A stretch of DNA of 31,272 bases. Origin: Victivallaceae bacterium (GTDB taxonomy: Bacteria; Verrucomicrobiota; Lentisphaeria; Victivallales; Victivallaceae). The DNA is taken from contig JAEDIJ010000023.1 in the NCBI GenBank assembly GCA_016292515.1, positions 1 to 31,272 of the forward strand. Direction: 5' to 3'. Both the position numbers and the translations under genes were made by a program. The notes below the pieces were generated by a model. It worked only from the letters and a program-made list of their open reading frames with translations, was not told where the DNA came from and made no database searches. Positions 1 through 8,518 of this stretch are shown here, one piece after another; positions within the stretch are counted from its first letter, which is position 1, and the number at the start of each line of letters is the position of its first letter.

Positions 1-76
1 TGGAGCCTACATCCGGACTTGAACCGGAGACCTCATCCTTACCAAGGATGTGCTCTACCGACTGAGCTATGTAGGC
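1..76 (-). tRNA. tRNA-Thr (GGT anticodon)
   Basis: The minus strand folds into a complete 76-nt cloverleaf with an encoded 3' CCA (plus-strand tgg at 1-3). The acceptor stem GCCTACA pairs with TGTAGGC, the T arm carries GGTTCAAGTCC, and the anticodon loop TTGGTAA gives anticodon GGT (threonine). It follows tRNA-Leu by 15 nt, so the two are probably one transcript driven by the promoter at 223-250. The gene ends exactly at the window edge, so whatever follows it is not visible. Confidence 0.96.
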
Positions 77-91
77 AATTTCACAAAAAAG

Positions 92-176
92 TGGTACTCG
101 GGGGGGGACTTGAACCCCCAAGGATCGCTCCATATGGACCTCAACCATACGCGTCTGCCAGTTCCGCCACCCGAGC
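92..176 (-). tRNA. tRNA-Leu (GAG anticodon)
   Basis: An 85-nt class II tRNA on the minus strand. The acceptor GCTCGGG pairs with CCCGAGT, followed by discriminator A and an encoded CCA. The D region GTGGCGGAACTGGCAGACGC is typical of leucine tRNAs. The anticodon stem TATGG/CCATA holds loop TTGAGGT, giving GAG, and the long variable arm follows. A promoter with its -10 about 47 bp upstream of the mature 5' end probably drives both tRNAs. Confidence 0.95.
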
Positions 177-220
177 ACTTGCAAATAGCTCACCGCACAA
201 CTTTTCTGCGCGAGATGTAC

Positions 221-2428
221 TTAATATAGCCCGCTTTTTCCGTTTTTCAAATGATTTTTATCGGATTTTGCAAAAAAAACATTCTTTTCCACCGCTTTGA
301 GCCGTTCGGGGAGCCTTGTATGGCGCGGTTCGACGCGGATATTGTGCACCGCCATATTGAGCGCGCGACGCGAACCGACGAGGATCAGCAGTTTGCGGGC
401 GCGCGTCATCGCCGTATAGAGCAGTTGCCGTTGCAGCATCATATAATGCGCGTTGAGCAGCGTCATCACCACGCAGGGAAATTCGCACCCCTGCGACTTG
501 TGGACGGTCACGGCGTAGGCGCGCACGAGCTGCCCCGCTTCCTCAAAGGAGTATTCGACCGTGCGCTCGTCCTCAAAGGTGACGAAAAAGCGTTTTTTCG
601 AGTTGTGGATCTCGCTTAAAATGCCGATGTCGCCGTTGAAAACGTTTTTGTCGTAGTTGTTGGTGATCTGCATCACCTTGTCGCCGCGCCGGAAATCGCG
701 TTCGTTACGCTGAAATCCTGGCGTCATCTCGGCGCCGTTGAGCATTTTGCCGAGATAGTCGTTGAGGGCGACGGTGCCGCATTCGCCGCGGTTCATCGGC
801 GTCAAGACCTGAATTTCGCGCATCGGATCGAAGCCGAAACGCGCGGGGATGCGCTCGGCGACGAGTTTGCCGATGACACCGCGCGCCGAAGCGGGATCGT
901 CCTGCTCGATCCAGTAGAAATCGTGCAAACCGGGTCCCGTCGTCAAGTCGGGCACGTTTCCGGCGTTGACCTGATGGCTGTTGACGATGATCTCACTCCC
1001 CGATCCCTGCCGGAAGATCCGGGTGAGTTTCGTCACCGCAAAAAGCGGCGAGCCGATGAAATCGCGCAACAATCTTCCCGGTCCCACGGAGGGGAGCTGA
1101 TCGGCGTCGCCGACGAGAACGAGCGACATTCCGGGGCGCAACGCCGAAAAAAGCGCGACGCCGAGCGGCAGATCGAGCATCGACACTTCGTCGACGATCA
1201 ACAAATCGCACTCCAACGGCGTCTCCTCGCCGAAATGGAAGCCACCTGAAACCGGTTCGTACTGCAAAAGGCGGTGAAGCGTCATCGCCTCCTGTTTTGT
1301 CGCCTCGGCGAGCCGTTTGGCGGCGCGTCCCGTCGGAGCGGCGAGCCGGACGCGCAGATTCGCCTTGCGGGCGCGTTCGACGATCTCGCTGACGACGGTC
1401 GTCTTGCCGACGCCGGGGCCGCCGGTAATGATCGAAAGCGGCGATTTCGAGACCGTTTCGACCGCCTGCAACTGCTCCGGCGCGAGGACAAGTTTGCCGT
1501 CGGAATTCTTTTTCATCCGCTGTCCGGAAAAATCCGCCGCCGCGGCAAGTCGGGCGACAAGCTCCGGCAAGCGGGATTCGGCGCGGTAAAGATGACGGGG
1601 ATAGACCAGATCGAGATCGCGGCGCAATTTCCCCGAAGCGAGCGCGGCTTCGACGCCTTTTGCCGCCGCTTCGCCGGGAACGTGTCCCACTTCGGCGACG
1701 CGACCGATCAATTCATCGTAAGGCGCGCCGACGTGACCGTTTGCGGTATAAAGCCCCATCACATAGAGCGCGGCGGCGAGCAACCGCTTTTCGGATTCCG
1801 GCTCGATGCCGAGTTTCCGGGCGAGCATATCGGCGCGGGTGAAGCCGATGCCGTCGATCTCCTCCGCCAGTTTGAAAGGGTCGTTGCGCACGATGTCGGG
1901 GGCATCCGCGCCGTAACGCCGGAAAAGCCTTTCACAGCCGGCGGGCGAGACCCCCAGTCCCTGCAAAAAGATCATTCCGTCGCGCCGCAGGGAATTTTCG
2001 CGCCAGACGCGGGCGAGCGATTCTCCCTTTTTTTTGCCGATGCCGGGAATTTCCAGAAGCCTTTCCGGGTGGTGATCGAGGACGTCGAGCGTGTCGCCTT
2101 GAAAGAAATCGACGATCTTTTCGGCATAGGTGCGTCCGATGCCGGGGACGCTGGAAGCAAGATAATGGCGCACGCCGTCGAGCGTGCCGGGCAGCGTGAT
2201 GATCCCCCCGGTCGCCTTGAATTCCCGCCCGAACTCGCGGTGAGATTCAAAATGTCCGGTGAATTTCCCCCATTGCCCGGGGTAGAGAGCGTCGAAATTG
2301 CCGCAGACGGTAAGTTTTTCCCCTTCCCGGTCGCGGATGACCAGCACCTTGAAGCCGTTTTCCGGGCTTTCGTAACGGATGCCGAGGATCTCCCCCTCGA
2401 CGGTTGCGGTCGATTCCGGTCGCTCCAC
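221..2428 (-). CDS. recD2: RecD2-type SF1B DNA helicase
   Basis: The product (735 aa) is a RecD-like 5'-3' DNA helicase of the stand-alone RecD2 family, which acts in DNA repair and replication stress without RecBC. Visible in order: an N-terminal OB-like region (about 8-85), helix-hairpin-helix segments (about 90-135, with PGIG repeats), Walker A GGPGVGKTT at 336-344, Walker B LLIVDEVSM near 410, and C-terminal motifs VHKSQGCEF and YTAMTRAR for motor and DNA contacts. Length is normal for the family. The start is GTG, 13 bp after argF, with AGGAAA about 10 nt upstream. It is the last protein gene of the trpS-argD-argF-recD2 run. No RecB or RecC is in the window, which fits RecD2 rather than exonuclease V. 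The family call is secure; the cellular role is inferred. Confidence 0.95.
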   Translation of the reverse strand: MERPESTATVEGEILGIRYESPENGFKVLVIRDREGEKLTVCGNFDALYPGQWGKFTGHFESHREFGREFKATGGIITLPGTLDGVRHYLASSVPGIGRTYAEKIVDFFQGDTLDVLDHHPERLLEIPGIGKKKGESLARVWRENSLRRDGMIFLQGLGVSPAGCERLFRRYGADAPDIVRNDPFKLAEEIDGIGFTRADMLARKLGIEPESEKRLLAAALYVMGLYTANGHVGAPYDELIGRVAEVGHVPGEAAAKGVEAALASGKLRRDLDLVYPRHLYRAESRLPELVARLAAAADFSGQRMKKNSDGKLVLAPEQLQAVETVSKSPLSIITGGPGVGKTTVVSEIVERARKANLRVRLAAPTGRAAKRLAEATKQEAMTLHRLLQYEPVSGGFHFGEETPLECDLLIVDEVSMLDLPLGVALFSALRPGMSLVLVGDADQLPSVGPGRLLRDFIGSPLFAVTKLTRIFRQGSGSEIIVNSHQVNAGNVPDLTTGPGLHDFYWIEQDDPASARGVIGKLVAERIPARFGFDPMREIQVLTPMNRGECGTVALNDYLGKMLNGAEMTPGFQRNERDFRRGDKVMQITNNYDKNVFNGDIGILSEIHNSKKRFFVTFEDERTVEYSFEEAGQLVRAYAVTVHKSQGCEFPCVVMTLLNAHYMMLQRQLLYTAMTRARKLLILVGSRRALNMAVHNIRVEPRHTRLPERLKAVEKNVFFAKSDKNHLKNGKSGLY
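223..250 (-). promoter_or_regulatory. Promoter for the tRNA-Leu/tRNA-Thr pair
   Basis: On the minus strand, TTGAAA (245-250), a 16-bp spacer and TATATT (223-228) form a sigma70-type promoter facing the tRNAs. The -10 hexamer lies in the last two sense codons of recD2 and runs into its TAA stop, so the tRNAs can be transcribed independently of the trpS-arg-recD2 operon. Confidence 0.7.
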
Positions 2429-2441
2429 GGGAAAGGGTTTC

Positions 2442-3344
2442 CTATTTCATCAGAAGGCTCATGATCGCCTTGTGCGCGTGCAGACGGTTTTCCGCCTCGT
2501 CGAAAACGAGCGAGCGTTTCGGATCATCCATAATTCCGGCGGAAACTTCCTCGCCGCGGTGCGCGGGCAGACAGTGGAGGAACTTCGCGTCCTTGTGCGC
2601 GACGGCAAAAAGTTTCTCGTTGACCTGATAGGGGATGAAAATTTTCATCCGGCGGGCGCGTTCTTCCTCGAAGCCCATACTGACCCAGACGTCGGTGTAG
2701 AAGTAATCGACGTCTTTCGCCGCCTTGACCGGATCGGGTTCCCACGAAACATTGGGCGCGCCCTCCATAATGTCGGCGCGGGGAGCTTCCTCCTCGGGAG
2801 CGGAGATCACCAGTTCCATCCCGGTCAGACGCGCCGCGAGGATCATCGAATTGGCCATATTGCTTCTGCCGTCGCCGTAAAAGGCGAGTTTGACCGACGA
2901 ATCGCAGCGGCCGCTGTGTTCGCGGATGGTCAGCATATCGGCGATCAACTGGCAGGGATGATACTCATCGGTCAGCGCGTTGATGACGGGGATCGAAGCG
3001 CAACGCGCCAACTCCTCGACGTCGCTGTGGGCAAAAGTGCGGATGACGATGCCGTGCAGAAAACGGCTCAAAACGTGCGCCGTGTCGGGGACGGTTTCGC
3101 CGCGCCCCATCTGCATTTTGGACTGATCCAGATAAAGCGGATAGCCGCCGAGTTCATGGACGCCGACCTCGAACGAAACGCGGGTGCGGGTCGAACTTTT
3201 GGCGAAAATCAAACCGATGCTCTTGCCGAGCAGCGGTTTTTCGGCCGTCGTGTAACGGTCGCGTTTGAGTTTGGCGGCGAGGTCGAGGATCACTTCGAGA
3301 TCGTCGCGGGTGATGTCGCGCAAAGTAAGGAAATCTTTTTTCAT
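2442..3344 (-). CDS. argF: Ornithine carbamoyltransferase
   Basis: Ornithine carbamoyltransferase converts ornithine and carbamoyl phosphate to citrulline in arginine biosynthesis, in the cytoplasm. The 300-aa protein has the carbamoyl-phosphate motif STRTR (51-55), HPCQ near 130, the ornithine-specific SMG loop (DVWVSMG) and the catalytic HCLPAHRG near 255-262. The SMG loop and HCLP signature separate it from aspartate carbamoyltransferase. The ATG starts 2 bp after the argD stop, and its GAGGAG Shine-Dalgarno sits in the argD 3' end, so translation is probably coupled. A biosynthetic rather than catabolic role is inferred from pairing with argD. Confidence 0.96.
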   Translation of the reverse strand: MKKDFLTLRDITRDDLEVILDLAAKLKRDRYTTAEKPLLGKSIGLIFAKSSTRTRVSFEVGVHELGGYPLYLDQSKMQMGRGETVPDTAHVLSRFLHGIVIRTFAHSDVEELARCASIPVINALTDEYHPCQLIADMLTIREHSGRCDSSVKLAFYGDGRSNMANSMILAARLTGMELVISAPEEEAPRADIMEGAPNVSWEPDPVKAAKDVDYFYTDVWVSMGFEEERARRMKIFIPYQVNEKLFAVAHKDAKFLHCLPAHRGEEVSAGIMDDPKRSLVFDEAENRLHAHKAIMSLLMK

Positions 3345-3346
3345 CG

Positions 3347-4555
3347 TTATTTCTCCTCGATGGATGCCGCAAATTCCTGCAAGCCGGCGGCGATGGATCG
3401 GATCGCCTGCTCCGCGTCGGCGCGGGTGATGACCAGAGGCGGCACAAGCCGCAACACGGTCTCCCCGGCGGTCAGCGTGACGAGGCGGTGTTTCAACAGG
3501 ATCGACTGCAACGCGCCCGCCGGACGGTCGAGCACGACGCCGATCATCAGTCCCTTGCCGCGGACGCCCTTGACAAAGGAATAAGGTTTCACGATTTCAG
3601 TGAGTTTTTCCATCAGGAAAGCCCCCTGCTCGCGGCAGTTCTCCAAAACGCCGTCCTCGTCAAACGCCGTCTGCACTGCGAGCGCGGCGGCGCTCGCCAG
3701 CGGCGTACCGCCGAAAGTGCTCGCGTGAGTTCCAACGGTCAAAACGTTCGCGAATTTCTCGCGGACGATGAAGCCCCCCATCGGAACCCCGTTGGCGATC
3801 GCTTTCGCCATCGAAAAGGCATCGGGGACGACGCCGAAACTCTGAAAAGCGAAGCGGGTGCCGAGGCGACCCATTCCGCACTGGACTTCGTCGCAAAGCA
3901 TCAGGATGTCCTTTTCATCGCAAAGGGCGCGCACTTTTTTGAGGTATTCGGGATCGGCGGGCAAAACGCCCCCCTCGCCCTGCACCATTTCGAGCATCAC
4001 CGCGCAGACGTCGGGCGTCAACGCCTTTTCCAGCGCGGCAAAATCGTTGAAAGGCACCTGCTTGAAACCGGGCACTTCCGGCTCAAAACCCTTGCGGTAC
4101 TTGGCGCGCCCCGTCGCCGCCAGCGTCGCGAGCGTTCTGCCGTGGAAAGAATCTTCCATCGTGATGATCGTGTTGCGGTGCGAAGCGTTGCCGTATTTGC
4201 GGGCGAGTTTGATCAACCCCTCGTTCGCCTCGGCGCCGGAATTGCAGAAAAAGACGCGACCGGCAAATCCGGTTTCGCGGACGAGTTTTTCGGCGAGACG
4301 GGGCATCACGCTGTTGTAGTACAAATTGGAAGTGTGGACAAGCGTCTGCGCCTGCTCGACGATCGCCTTGGTGACTCTTTCGTTGCAGTGACCGAGGTTG
4401 CAGACGGCGATGCCCGCCGCGAAGTCGAGATATTCGACGTTTTCGTCATCCCACAAATGCGCGCCCTTGCCGCGCACGAAAAGCTGTTTCGGGGCGTAAG
4501 TCGGCAACACGTATTTCTGATAACGATCCAGCGTTTCCGATAAAACCGTACTCAT
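3347..4555 (-). CDS. argD: Acetylornithine aminotransferase
   Basis: A PLP-dependent class III aminotransferase that makes N-acetylornithine from N-acetylglutamate semialdehyde. Visible motifs (numbered from the chosen ATG): NSGAEANE at 105-112 for cofactor phosphate contact, the cofactor-binding Asp in CDEVQCGMGR (D222), and the Schiff-base lysine in SMAKAIANGVPMGG (K251). A GTG lies two codons upstream. I place the start at the ATG at 4555 because AAGGAG sits about 9 nt before it but only 3 nt before the GTG. Length (402 aa) is normal. It lies 18 bp after trpS and 2 bp before argF. A succinyl-diaminopimelate or ornithine aminotransferase activity cannot be excluded by sequence alone, but the argF neighbour favours ArgD. 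Confidence 0.94.
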   Translation of the reverse strand: MSTVLSETLDRYQKYVLPTYAPKQLFVRGKGAHLWDDENVEYLDFAAGIAVCNLGHCNERVTKAIVEQAQTLVHTSNLYYNSVMPRLAEKLVRETGFAGRVFFCNSGAEANEGLIKLARKYGNASHRNTIITMEDSFHGRTLATLAATGRAKYRKGFEPEVPGFKQVPFNDFAALEKALTPDVCAVMLEMVQGEGGVLPADPEYLKKVRALCDEKDILMLCDEVQCGMGRLGTRFAFQSFGVVPDAFSMAKAIANGVPMGGFIVREKFANVLTVGTHASTFGGTPLASAAALAVQTAFDEDGVLENCREQGAFLMEKLTEIVKPYSFVKGVRGKGLMIGVVLDRPAGALQSILLKHRLVTLTAGETVLRLVPPLVITRADAEQAIRSIAAGLQEFAASIEEK

Positions 4556-4573
4556 TTTCACATTCTCCTTGAT

Positions 4574-5536
4574 TTAACGGATCCCGACCGCCTCGCGCAC
4601 CTTGCTCAACAATTTGTCGGCGGCGGCGCGGGCGCGTTCGGCATTGCGGCTCAACAACTTCATCATTCCGGGGATGTCGGCGGCGAGTTCCGCCCGGCGA
4701 CGGCGCATCGGCTCGAAATGAGTCCAGATCTTTTCAAACAACGCGAGTTTCGCGTGGCCGTAGCCGTAATTGCCGCCGAGGTAGTTTTCGCGCATTTTCT
4801 GCACTTCTTCGGGGGTGGCAAAAAGTTTGTAGATCGCGAAAACGTTGCAAGTGTCGGGATCTTTCTTTTCCTCCAAACCCTTGCAGTCGGTCACGATATT
4901 CATCACCGCCTTTTTGATCTCCTTTTCGGTACCGAAAATCGGGATGACGTTGCCGTAACTCTTGGACATTTTCTGCCCGTCCGTACCGGGGACGATCGCG
5001 ACTTCCTCGGGGATGTAGGCTTCGGGGATCGTCAGGATGTCGCCGTACTCGTTGTTGAATTTGATCGCGAGGTCGCGGGTGATCTCCAAGTGCTGTTTCT
5101 GGTCTTTGCCGACCGGCACGAGGTTGGACTGGTAGAGCAGGATGTCCGCCGCCATCAGCACGGGATAGGTGAAAAGTCCGACGTTCGCCGAAAAGCCCTT
5201 GGCGAGTTTATCCTTGTAACTGTGCGCGCGTTCCAGCAGTCCCATCGGGGCGACCGTGCCCAAAATCCACGACAACTCGCACACCTCGGGAACTTCGCTC
5301 TGGCGGAAAAAGACGGTCTTGTCCAGATCGACGCCGCACGAAATGAAATCGAGCGCGAGATTGATGACGTTCTGCCGCAACGTTTCCGGTTTCGGCGAAA
5401 CGGTCAACGCGTGGTAATCCGCGATGAAAAGAAAACTCTCTCCCTTGTCCTGCAATGCGCAGACTTGCCGCATCGCGCCGAAGTAATTGCCCAGATGAGG
5501 CGTGCCGGAAGGCTGAATTCCTGTCAAGATCCGCAT
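4574..5536 (-). CDS. trpS: Tryptophanyl-tRNA synthetase
   Basis: A class I aminoacyl-tRNA synthetase that charges tRNA-Trp. The 320-aa protein has the N-terminal GIQPSG strand typical of TrpRS, the HIGH-equivalent HLGN at 14-17 and KMSKS at 189-193. Length fits bacterial TrpRS. It is the first gene of the run trpS-argD-argF-recD2 and has its own promoter at 5579-5607. AAGGA lies about 10 nt before the ATG. The short leader of about 40 nt has no room for a T-box or a Trp leader peptide, and I see neither. Why a synthetase leads two arginine genes is not explained by the sequence. Confidence 0.96.
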   Translation of the reverse strand: MRILTGIQPSGTPHLGNYFGAMRQVCALQDKGESFLFIADYHALTVSPKPETLRQNVINLALDFISCGVDLDKTVFFRQSEVPEVCELSWILGTVAPMGLLERAHSYKDKLAKGFSANVGLFTYPVLMAADILLYQSNLVPVGKDQKQHLEITRDLAIKFNNEYGDILTIPEAYIPEEVAIVPGTDGQKMSKSYGNVIPIFGTEKEIKKAVMNIVTDCKGLEEKKDPDTCNVFAIYKLFATPEEVQKMRENYLGGNYGYGHAKLALFEKIWTHFEPMRRRRAELAADIPGMMKLLSRNAERARAAADKLLSKVREAVGIR

Positions 5537-5578
5537 ATTTTCAAAATCCTTATATGATAAAACGACAATTGAAAATAT

Positions 5579-5607
5579 AATATAATGCGCTTTATGCCAG
5601 GATGCAA
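5579..5607 (-). promoter_or_regulatory. Promoter of trpS-argD-argF-recD2
   Basis: TTGCAT (5602-5607), a 17-bp spacer and TATATT (5579-5584) read towards trpS on the minus strand. It lies in the 112-bp gap between the radical SAM gene and trpS. Spacing is ideal for a housekeeping sigma factor. Confidence 0.75.
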
Positions 5608-5648
5608 GAAAAAAGAGTGAAAATTATCGCAAAGCCGGCGCAGCGCGA

Positions 5649-6680
5649 CTACAATTTTTTGATTTCGTACGGGATGGAGCGCGTATCGCGGATGTCGCGG
5701 AAATTGTCGCCGTCGCGGTAGTCCGGTTGAAGCGCGACTTTGCCGCCGCCGCCCGGCAGATCGATCGCAAACGTCGGCACGGCGAGACTGGAAAGCCGCG
5801 GCCGGAAAGCGCGCAAAATCTCCAATCCCCGCTCAATACCGGTCGCGAAATGGCGGACGCCGCGCACAGGATCGACGTGAAAGAGATAATGCGGCTTGAC
5901 ACGGTGGGAAATCAGTTTGCGGAAAAGGGCTTCGAGTTTCTCCGGAGTGTCGTTGACGCCGCGCAAAAGTACCGTCTGATTGAGGACGGGGACTCCCGAC
6001 CGGATCAACCTTTCGCACGCCGCCATCGCCGCGTCGGTCGCCTCGTTGACGTGATTGAAGTGGGTCAGGAACCACAAGCCCGGCACGCTCCCCAAATAAT
6101 CGGCGATCTCCTGCGTCACGCGCTCCGGCAACACGACGGGCATCCGGCTGCCGACGCGCAAAACGGAAACGGAGGGGATTTCCCGCAAAACGCCGATGAT
6201 ATGGCGCAATTTGTCAAAAGGCAGCATCAGCGGGTCGCCGCCGGAAAGCAGCACTTCGTGGATTTCCGGCGTCCGGCGCAGAAATCCGGCGACGTCGTCA
6301 AGTTCCTTTTCCGTCAGGTCGCCGGGGTGATCGAGGTCGTTCGTCCAGAAACGCTTGCGGAAACAGAAACGGCAGTGCATCGCGCAACGGGAGGTCATCA
6401 ACAATACGACGCGGTCGTCGAAACGGCGGATCAGACGCGGCACGGGCATCTGCCGCGCTTCGGCAAGCGGATCGAATTCGCTTTCCTCGTCGGCGAGTTC
6501 GGCGCGGTCGGGGAAAAGTTGACGGCGGACGGGATCGTCGGGGTCGGAAGGGTCGATCAAAGACAGATAATAATCGTTGGCGAGAAAGGGATAACGCGCT
6601 TCGACTTCGGCGAAATCAGCGGGGATCGGCTCCGGCGAGATCGTGCGCAACGCCGTTGCCGCACTGTGATAGAATTTCAT
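5649..6680 (-). CDS. KamA/EpmB-family radical SAM aminomutase
   Basis: A lysine 2,3-aminomutase family radical SAM protein of 343 aa from the ATG chosen here. The [4Fe-4S]/SAM motif CxxxCxxC is C99, C103 and C106 (SRCAMHCRFCFRK), followed by a GGDPL motif, QTVLLRGVND, and the PLP-domain segment HYLFHVDPVRG that normally binds substrate. Its length matches EpmB, which makes beta-lysine for elongation factor P modification, better than the longer catabolic clostridial KamA. I start at 6680 because the upstream extension (to 6779) would overlap the corC-like gene and has unlike composition. It lies 22 bp after that gene, probably co-transcribed. No EpmA or EF-P gene is in the window, so EpmB versus a free lysine aminomutase is unresolved. 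Confidence 0.85.
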   Translation of the reverse strand: MKFYHSAATALRTISPEPIPADFAEVEARYPFLANDYYLSLIDPSDPDDPVRRQLFPDRAELADEESEFDPLAEARQMPVPRLIRRFDDRVVLLMTSRCAMHCRFCFRKRFWTNDLDHPGDLTEKELDDVAGFLRRTPEIHEVLLSGGDPLMLPFDKLRHIIGVLREIPSVSVLRVGSRMPVVLPERVTQEIADYLGSVPGLWFLTHFNHVNEATDAAMAACERLIRSGVPVLNQTVLLRGVNDTPEKLEALFRKLISHRVKPHYLFHVDPVRGVRHFATGIERGLEILRAFRPRLSSLAVPTFAIDLPGGGGKVALQPDYRDGDNFRDIRDTRSIPYEIKKL

Positions 6681-6702
6681 TTCAGCGCACCGCAGACCGG
6701 AA

Positions 6703-7947
6703 CTACTCTTCCTCGGGAAGCGTTTTGACCTCGATCCAGGAAACACAGCGGCGGTCGGTCGCCAAAACGGTGATCTCATATTTGCCGTAGGTGAAGCGGT
6801 CGCCCCGCTTCGGCAATCCGTTCAGCTGATCGGTGACCCAGCCGTTGACCGTGACCATTTCGGAATCGATGGCGAGATCGAAGTAATCGCAGAAATCGGC
6901 GAGTTCGACGGCGGCGTCGACGCGCACGACGTCGTCGGCAATGCGGCGGAAAGGCTCGACGACGTTGTCCAATTCATCCCATATCTCGCCGACGAGTTCC
7001 TCCAAAACGTCCTCCATCGTGATGATGCCGTAAGTGCCGCCGAATTCGTCGAGGACGACGGCGACCTGCGCCTGTTTTTGTTGCAGTTTGCGCAAAATGG
7101 AACTGATCTTTTCGCCGGTCGGCACGAAAACGGTCGGGGAAATGATCTCTTCGAGCGGACGGCTGGTCACGCCGGTACCGGCATAGAAATTTTTGAGGTG
7201 GATGACGCCGACGATGTGGTCGATGTTTTCCTCGTAGACCAGCAACCGGGAAAATTTCGTTTCCGAAAAAACACGGGCAATGTCCTCCTTGCTGCTGTCG
7301 CGGGGGACCGCGCCGAGTTTCACGCGGGGCGTCGCGATATCCTTGGCGTCGCGTTCGGAAAATTCGATCGCGTTGCGCAAAAGTTCACCCTCGTTTTTGT
7401 TGATGCCGCCGTCCTGCTGGACTTCGTCGACGAGCATCAGCAACTCCTCCGGCGAGACCGGCTCCTCCTCGCTGATCGGCAGAATTTTGACGAGCAGTTT
7501 TTTCCAGCCGGCAAAAAGGTAGGTGATCGGCGCGCAGATCCACATCAGCAATTGCAGAAAAGGCGCCGAAATGCGCGTGAAACGCTCGGAGCAGTCCTTG
7601 GCGATGCACTTCGGCGTGATCTCGCCGAAAATCAGCACCACCACCGTCACCACGACGACGGCGACCGTCGCGCCGTAAGTCCCGAAAAGCTGAACAAAGA
7701 GCACCGTGCCGGTCGAAGCGAGGGCGATGTTGACGATATTGTTGCCGATCAGGATCGTCGACAGCAGAAGATCATAACGGTCGGCAAGCCGGCAGACCCG
7801 CTGCGCCGAGCGGTCGCCTTTTTCGGCATAAGTTTTAAAGCGCGTCTTGTTGAGGCAGGAAAACGCCGTTTCCGCGGCGGAAAAAAACGCCGACGCCGCC
7901 AAAAGTGCCAGCATCAGCAGGATCGTGAGCGATAAACCGGATGTCAT
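6703..7947 (-). CDS. CorC/HlyC-family CNNM-CBS membrane protein
   Basis: An integral membrane protein of the CNNM/CorC (HlyC/CorC) family, linked to magnesium or cobalt efflux. The 414-aa chain has an N-terminal CNNM transmembrane domain with hydrophobic spans near 5-28, 60-85, 92-115 and 125-150, and a conserved ILIGNNIVNI segment. A paired CBS domain follows (about 205-325, including VALDEFGGTYGIITMEDVLEELVGEI split over its second half), then a C-terminal CorC_HlyC transporter-associated domain (about 335-410). The only clear Shine-Dalgarno, AGGAG, is about 15 nt from the ATG, which is unusually far, and no alternative start lies between. Promoter at 7987-8015. Ion specificity cannot be read from the sequence. 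Confidence 0.9.
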   Translation of the reverse strand: MTSGLSLTILLMLALLAASAFFSAAETAFSCLNKTRFKTYAEKGDRSAQRVCRLADRYDLLLSTILIGNNIVNIALASTGTVLFVQLFGTYGATVAVVVVTVVVLIFGEITPKCIAKDCSERFTRISAPFLQLLMWICAPITYLFAGWKKLLVKILPISEEEPVSPEELLMLVDEVQQDGGINKNEGELLRNAIEFSERDAKDIATPRVKLGAVPRDSSKEDIARVFSETKFSRLLVYEENIDHIVGVIHLKNFYAGTGVTSRPLEEIISPTVFVPTGEKISSILRKLQQKQAQVAVVLDEFGGTYGIITMEDVLEELVGEIWDELDNVVEPFRRIADDVVRVDAAVELADFCDYFDLAIDSEMVTVNGWVTDQLNGLPKRGDRFTYGKYEITVLATDRRCVSWIEVKTLPEEE

Positions 7948-7986
7948 TTGAAAAAAGTTTTTCTCCTGTAAAAAATCATTCCTTTT

Positions 7987-8015
7987 AATATATCACGGAA
8001 CGCATTGATTTACAA
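7987..8015 (-). promoter_or_regulatory. Promoter of the corC-like/radical SAM pair
   Basis: TTGTAA (8010-8015), a 17-bp spacer and TATATT (7987-7992) on the minus strand, in the 81-bp gap between the C_GCAxxG gene and the corC-like gene. Confidence 0.75.
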
Positions 8016-8028
8016 GCGGAATGACAAG

Positions 8029-8487
8029 TCAGCGCACAAAAGGATTTTGCGCGATGTATTCTTCGAGAATCGACGCGGCGAGCGCGACCATTTCGACGCA
8101 GGGACGTTTCCGATAGTATTCCGGAGTTCTTTCCGCGGAAACGGCGGATTCCTTCCTGCCCGGTTCGATGCCGAGCAATTCCCGGCAGACGATGGAACCG
8201 GTCTCCTGCCGGAAACGCTCCGCGAGTTCCCGGATCCGGGCGTATTGATCGTCTTTGCCCTCCTTGCCGATCTCTTTCGGGGCGTAGAGGATGTCGGCGA
8301 CGAGCGTCATCCCGGAAACGGCGCCGCAGACTTCGCGCATTCTGCCCACACCGCCGCCGAAACCGCAGGCAAGCTGAAAGAGTTGCCCCTCCTCCATCCG
8401 GCAGAGATCGGCAAATGCGCCGGAAACCGCTTGCGCGCAGTTGGCGCCGGCAAGAAAGAGATTGCGCGCTTTTTCCACGTGATCCAT
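8029..8487 (-). CDS. C_GCAxxG_C_C family putative redox protein
   Basis: A 152-aa cysteine-rich protein of the C_GCAxxG_C_C family. These are predicted redox-active or metal-binding proteins of unknown function, often near electron-transfer genes. Visible: GANCAQAVSGAF near the N terminus, LACGFGGGVGRMREVCGAVSG in the middle (conserved Cys plus glycine run), then single cysteines in VCRELLG and RPCVEMV. I choose the ATG at 8487 because GGGAAG sits about 8 nt before it, whereas a GTG 9 bp upstream is only 2 nt from it. It is the last gene of the pseudokinase/PBP-stub/SEDS run, 31 bp after the SEDS gene. No functional tie to cell-wall work is known; a redox role is a family-level prediction. 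Confidence 0.88.
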   Translation of the reverse strand: MDHVEKARNLFLAGANCAQAVSGAFADLCRMEEGQLFQLACGFGGGVGRMREVCGAVSGMTLVADILYAPKEIGKEGKDDQYARIRELAERFRQETGSIVCRELLGIEPGRKESAVSAERTPEYYRKRPCVEMVALAASILEEYIAQNPFVR

Positions 8488-8518
8488 TGATTTCACTTCC
8501 CGTTGAAATAATTTTTAT

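Noticed and set aside
1274..3584. Two long plus-strand open frames opposite recD2 and argF
   Set aside because: They mirror well-supported minus-strand genes and carry no protein family signal.
5537..5578. T-box or Trp attenuator in the trpS leader
   Set aside because: The leader is about 40 nt and has no T-box motif, terminator hairpin or Trp-codon leader peptide.
6681..6779. 33-residue N-terminal extension of the radical SAM protein
   Set aside because: It would overlap the corC-like gene and is Arg/Pro/Ser-rich. The ATG at 6680 fits family length.
7925..7970. Alternative upstream start for the corC-like gene to repair the long Shine-Dalgarno spacing
   Set aside because: No in-frame ATG, GTG or TTG lies between AGGAG and the annotated ATG.
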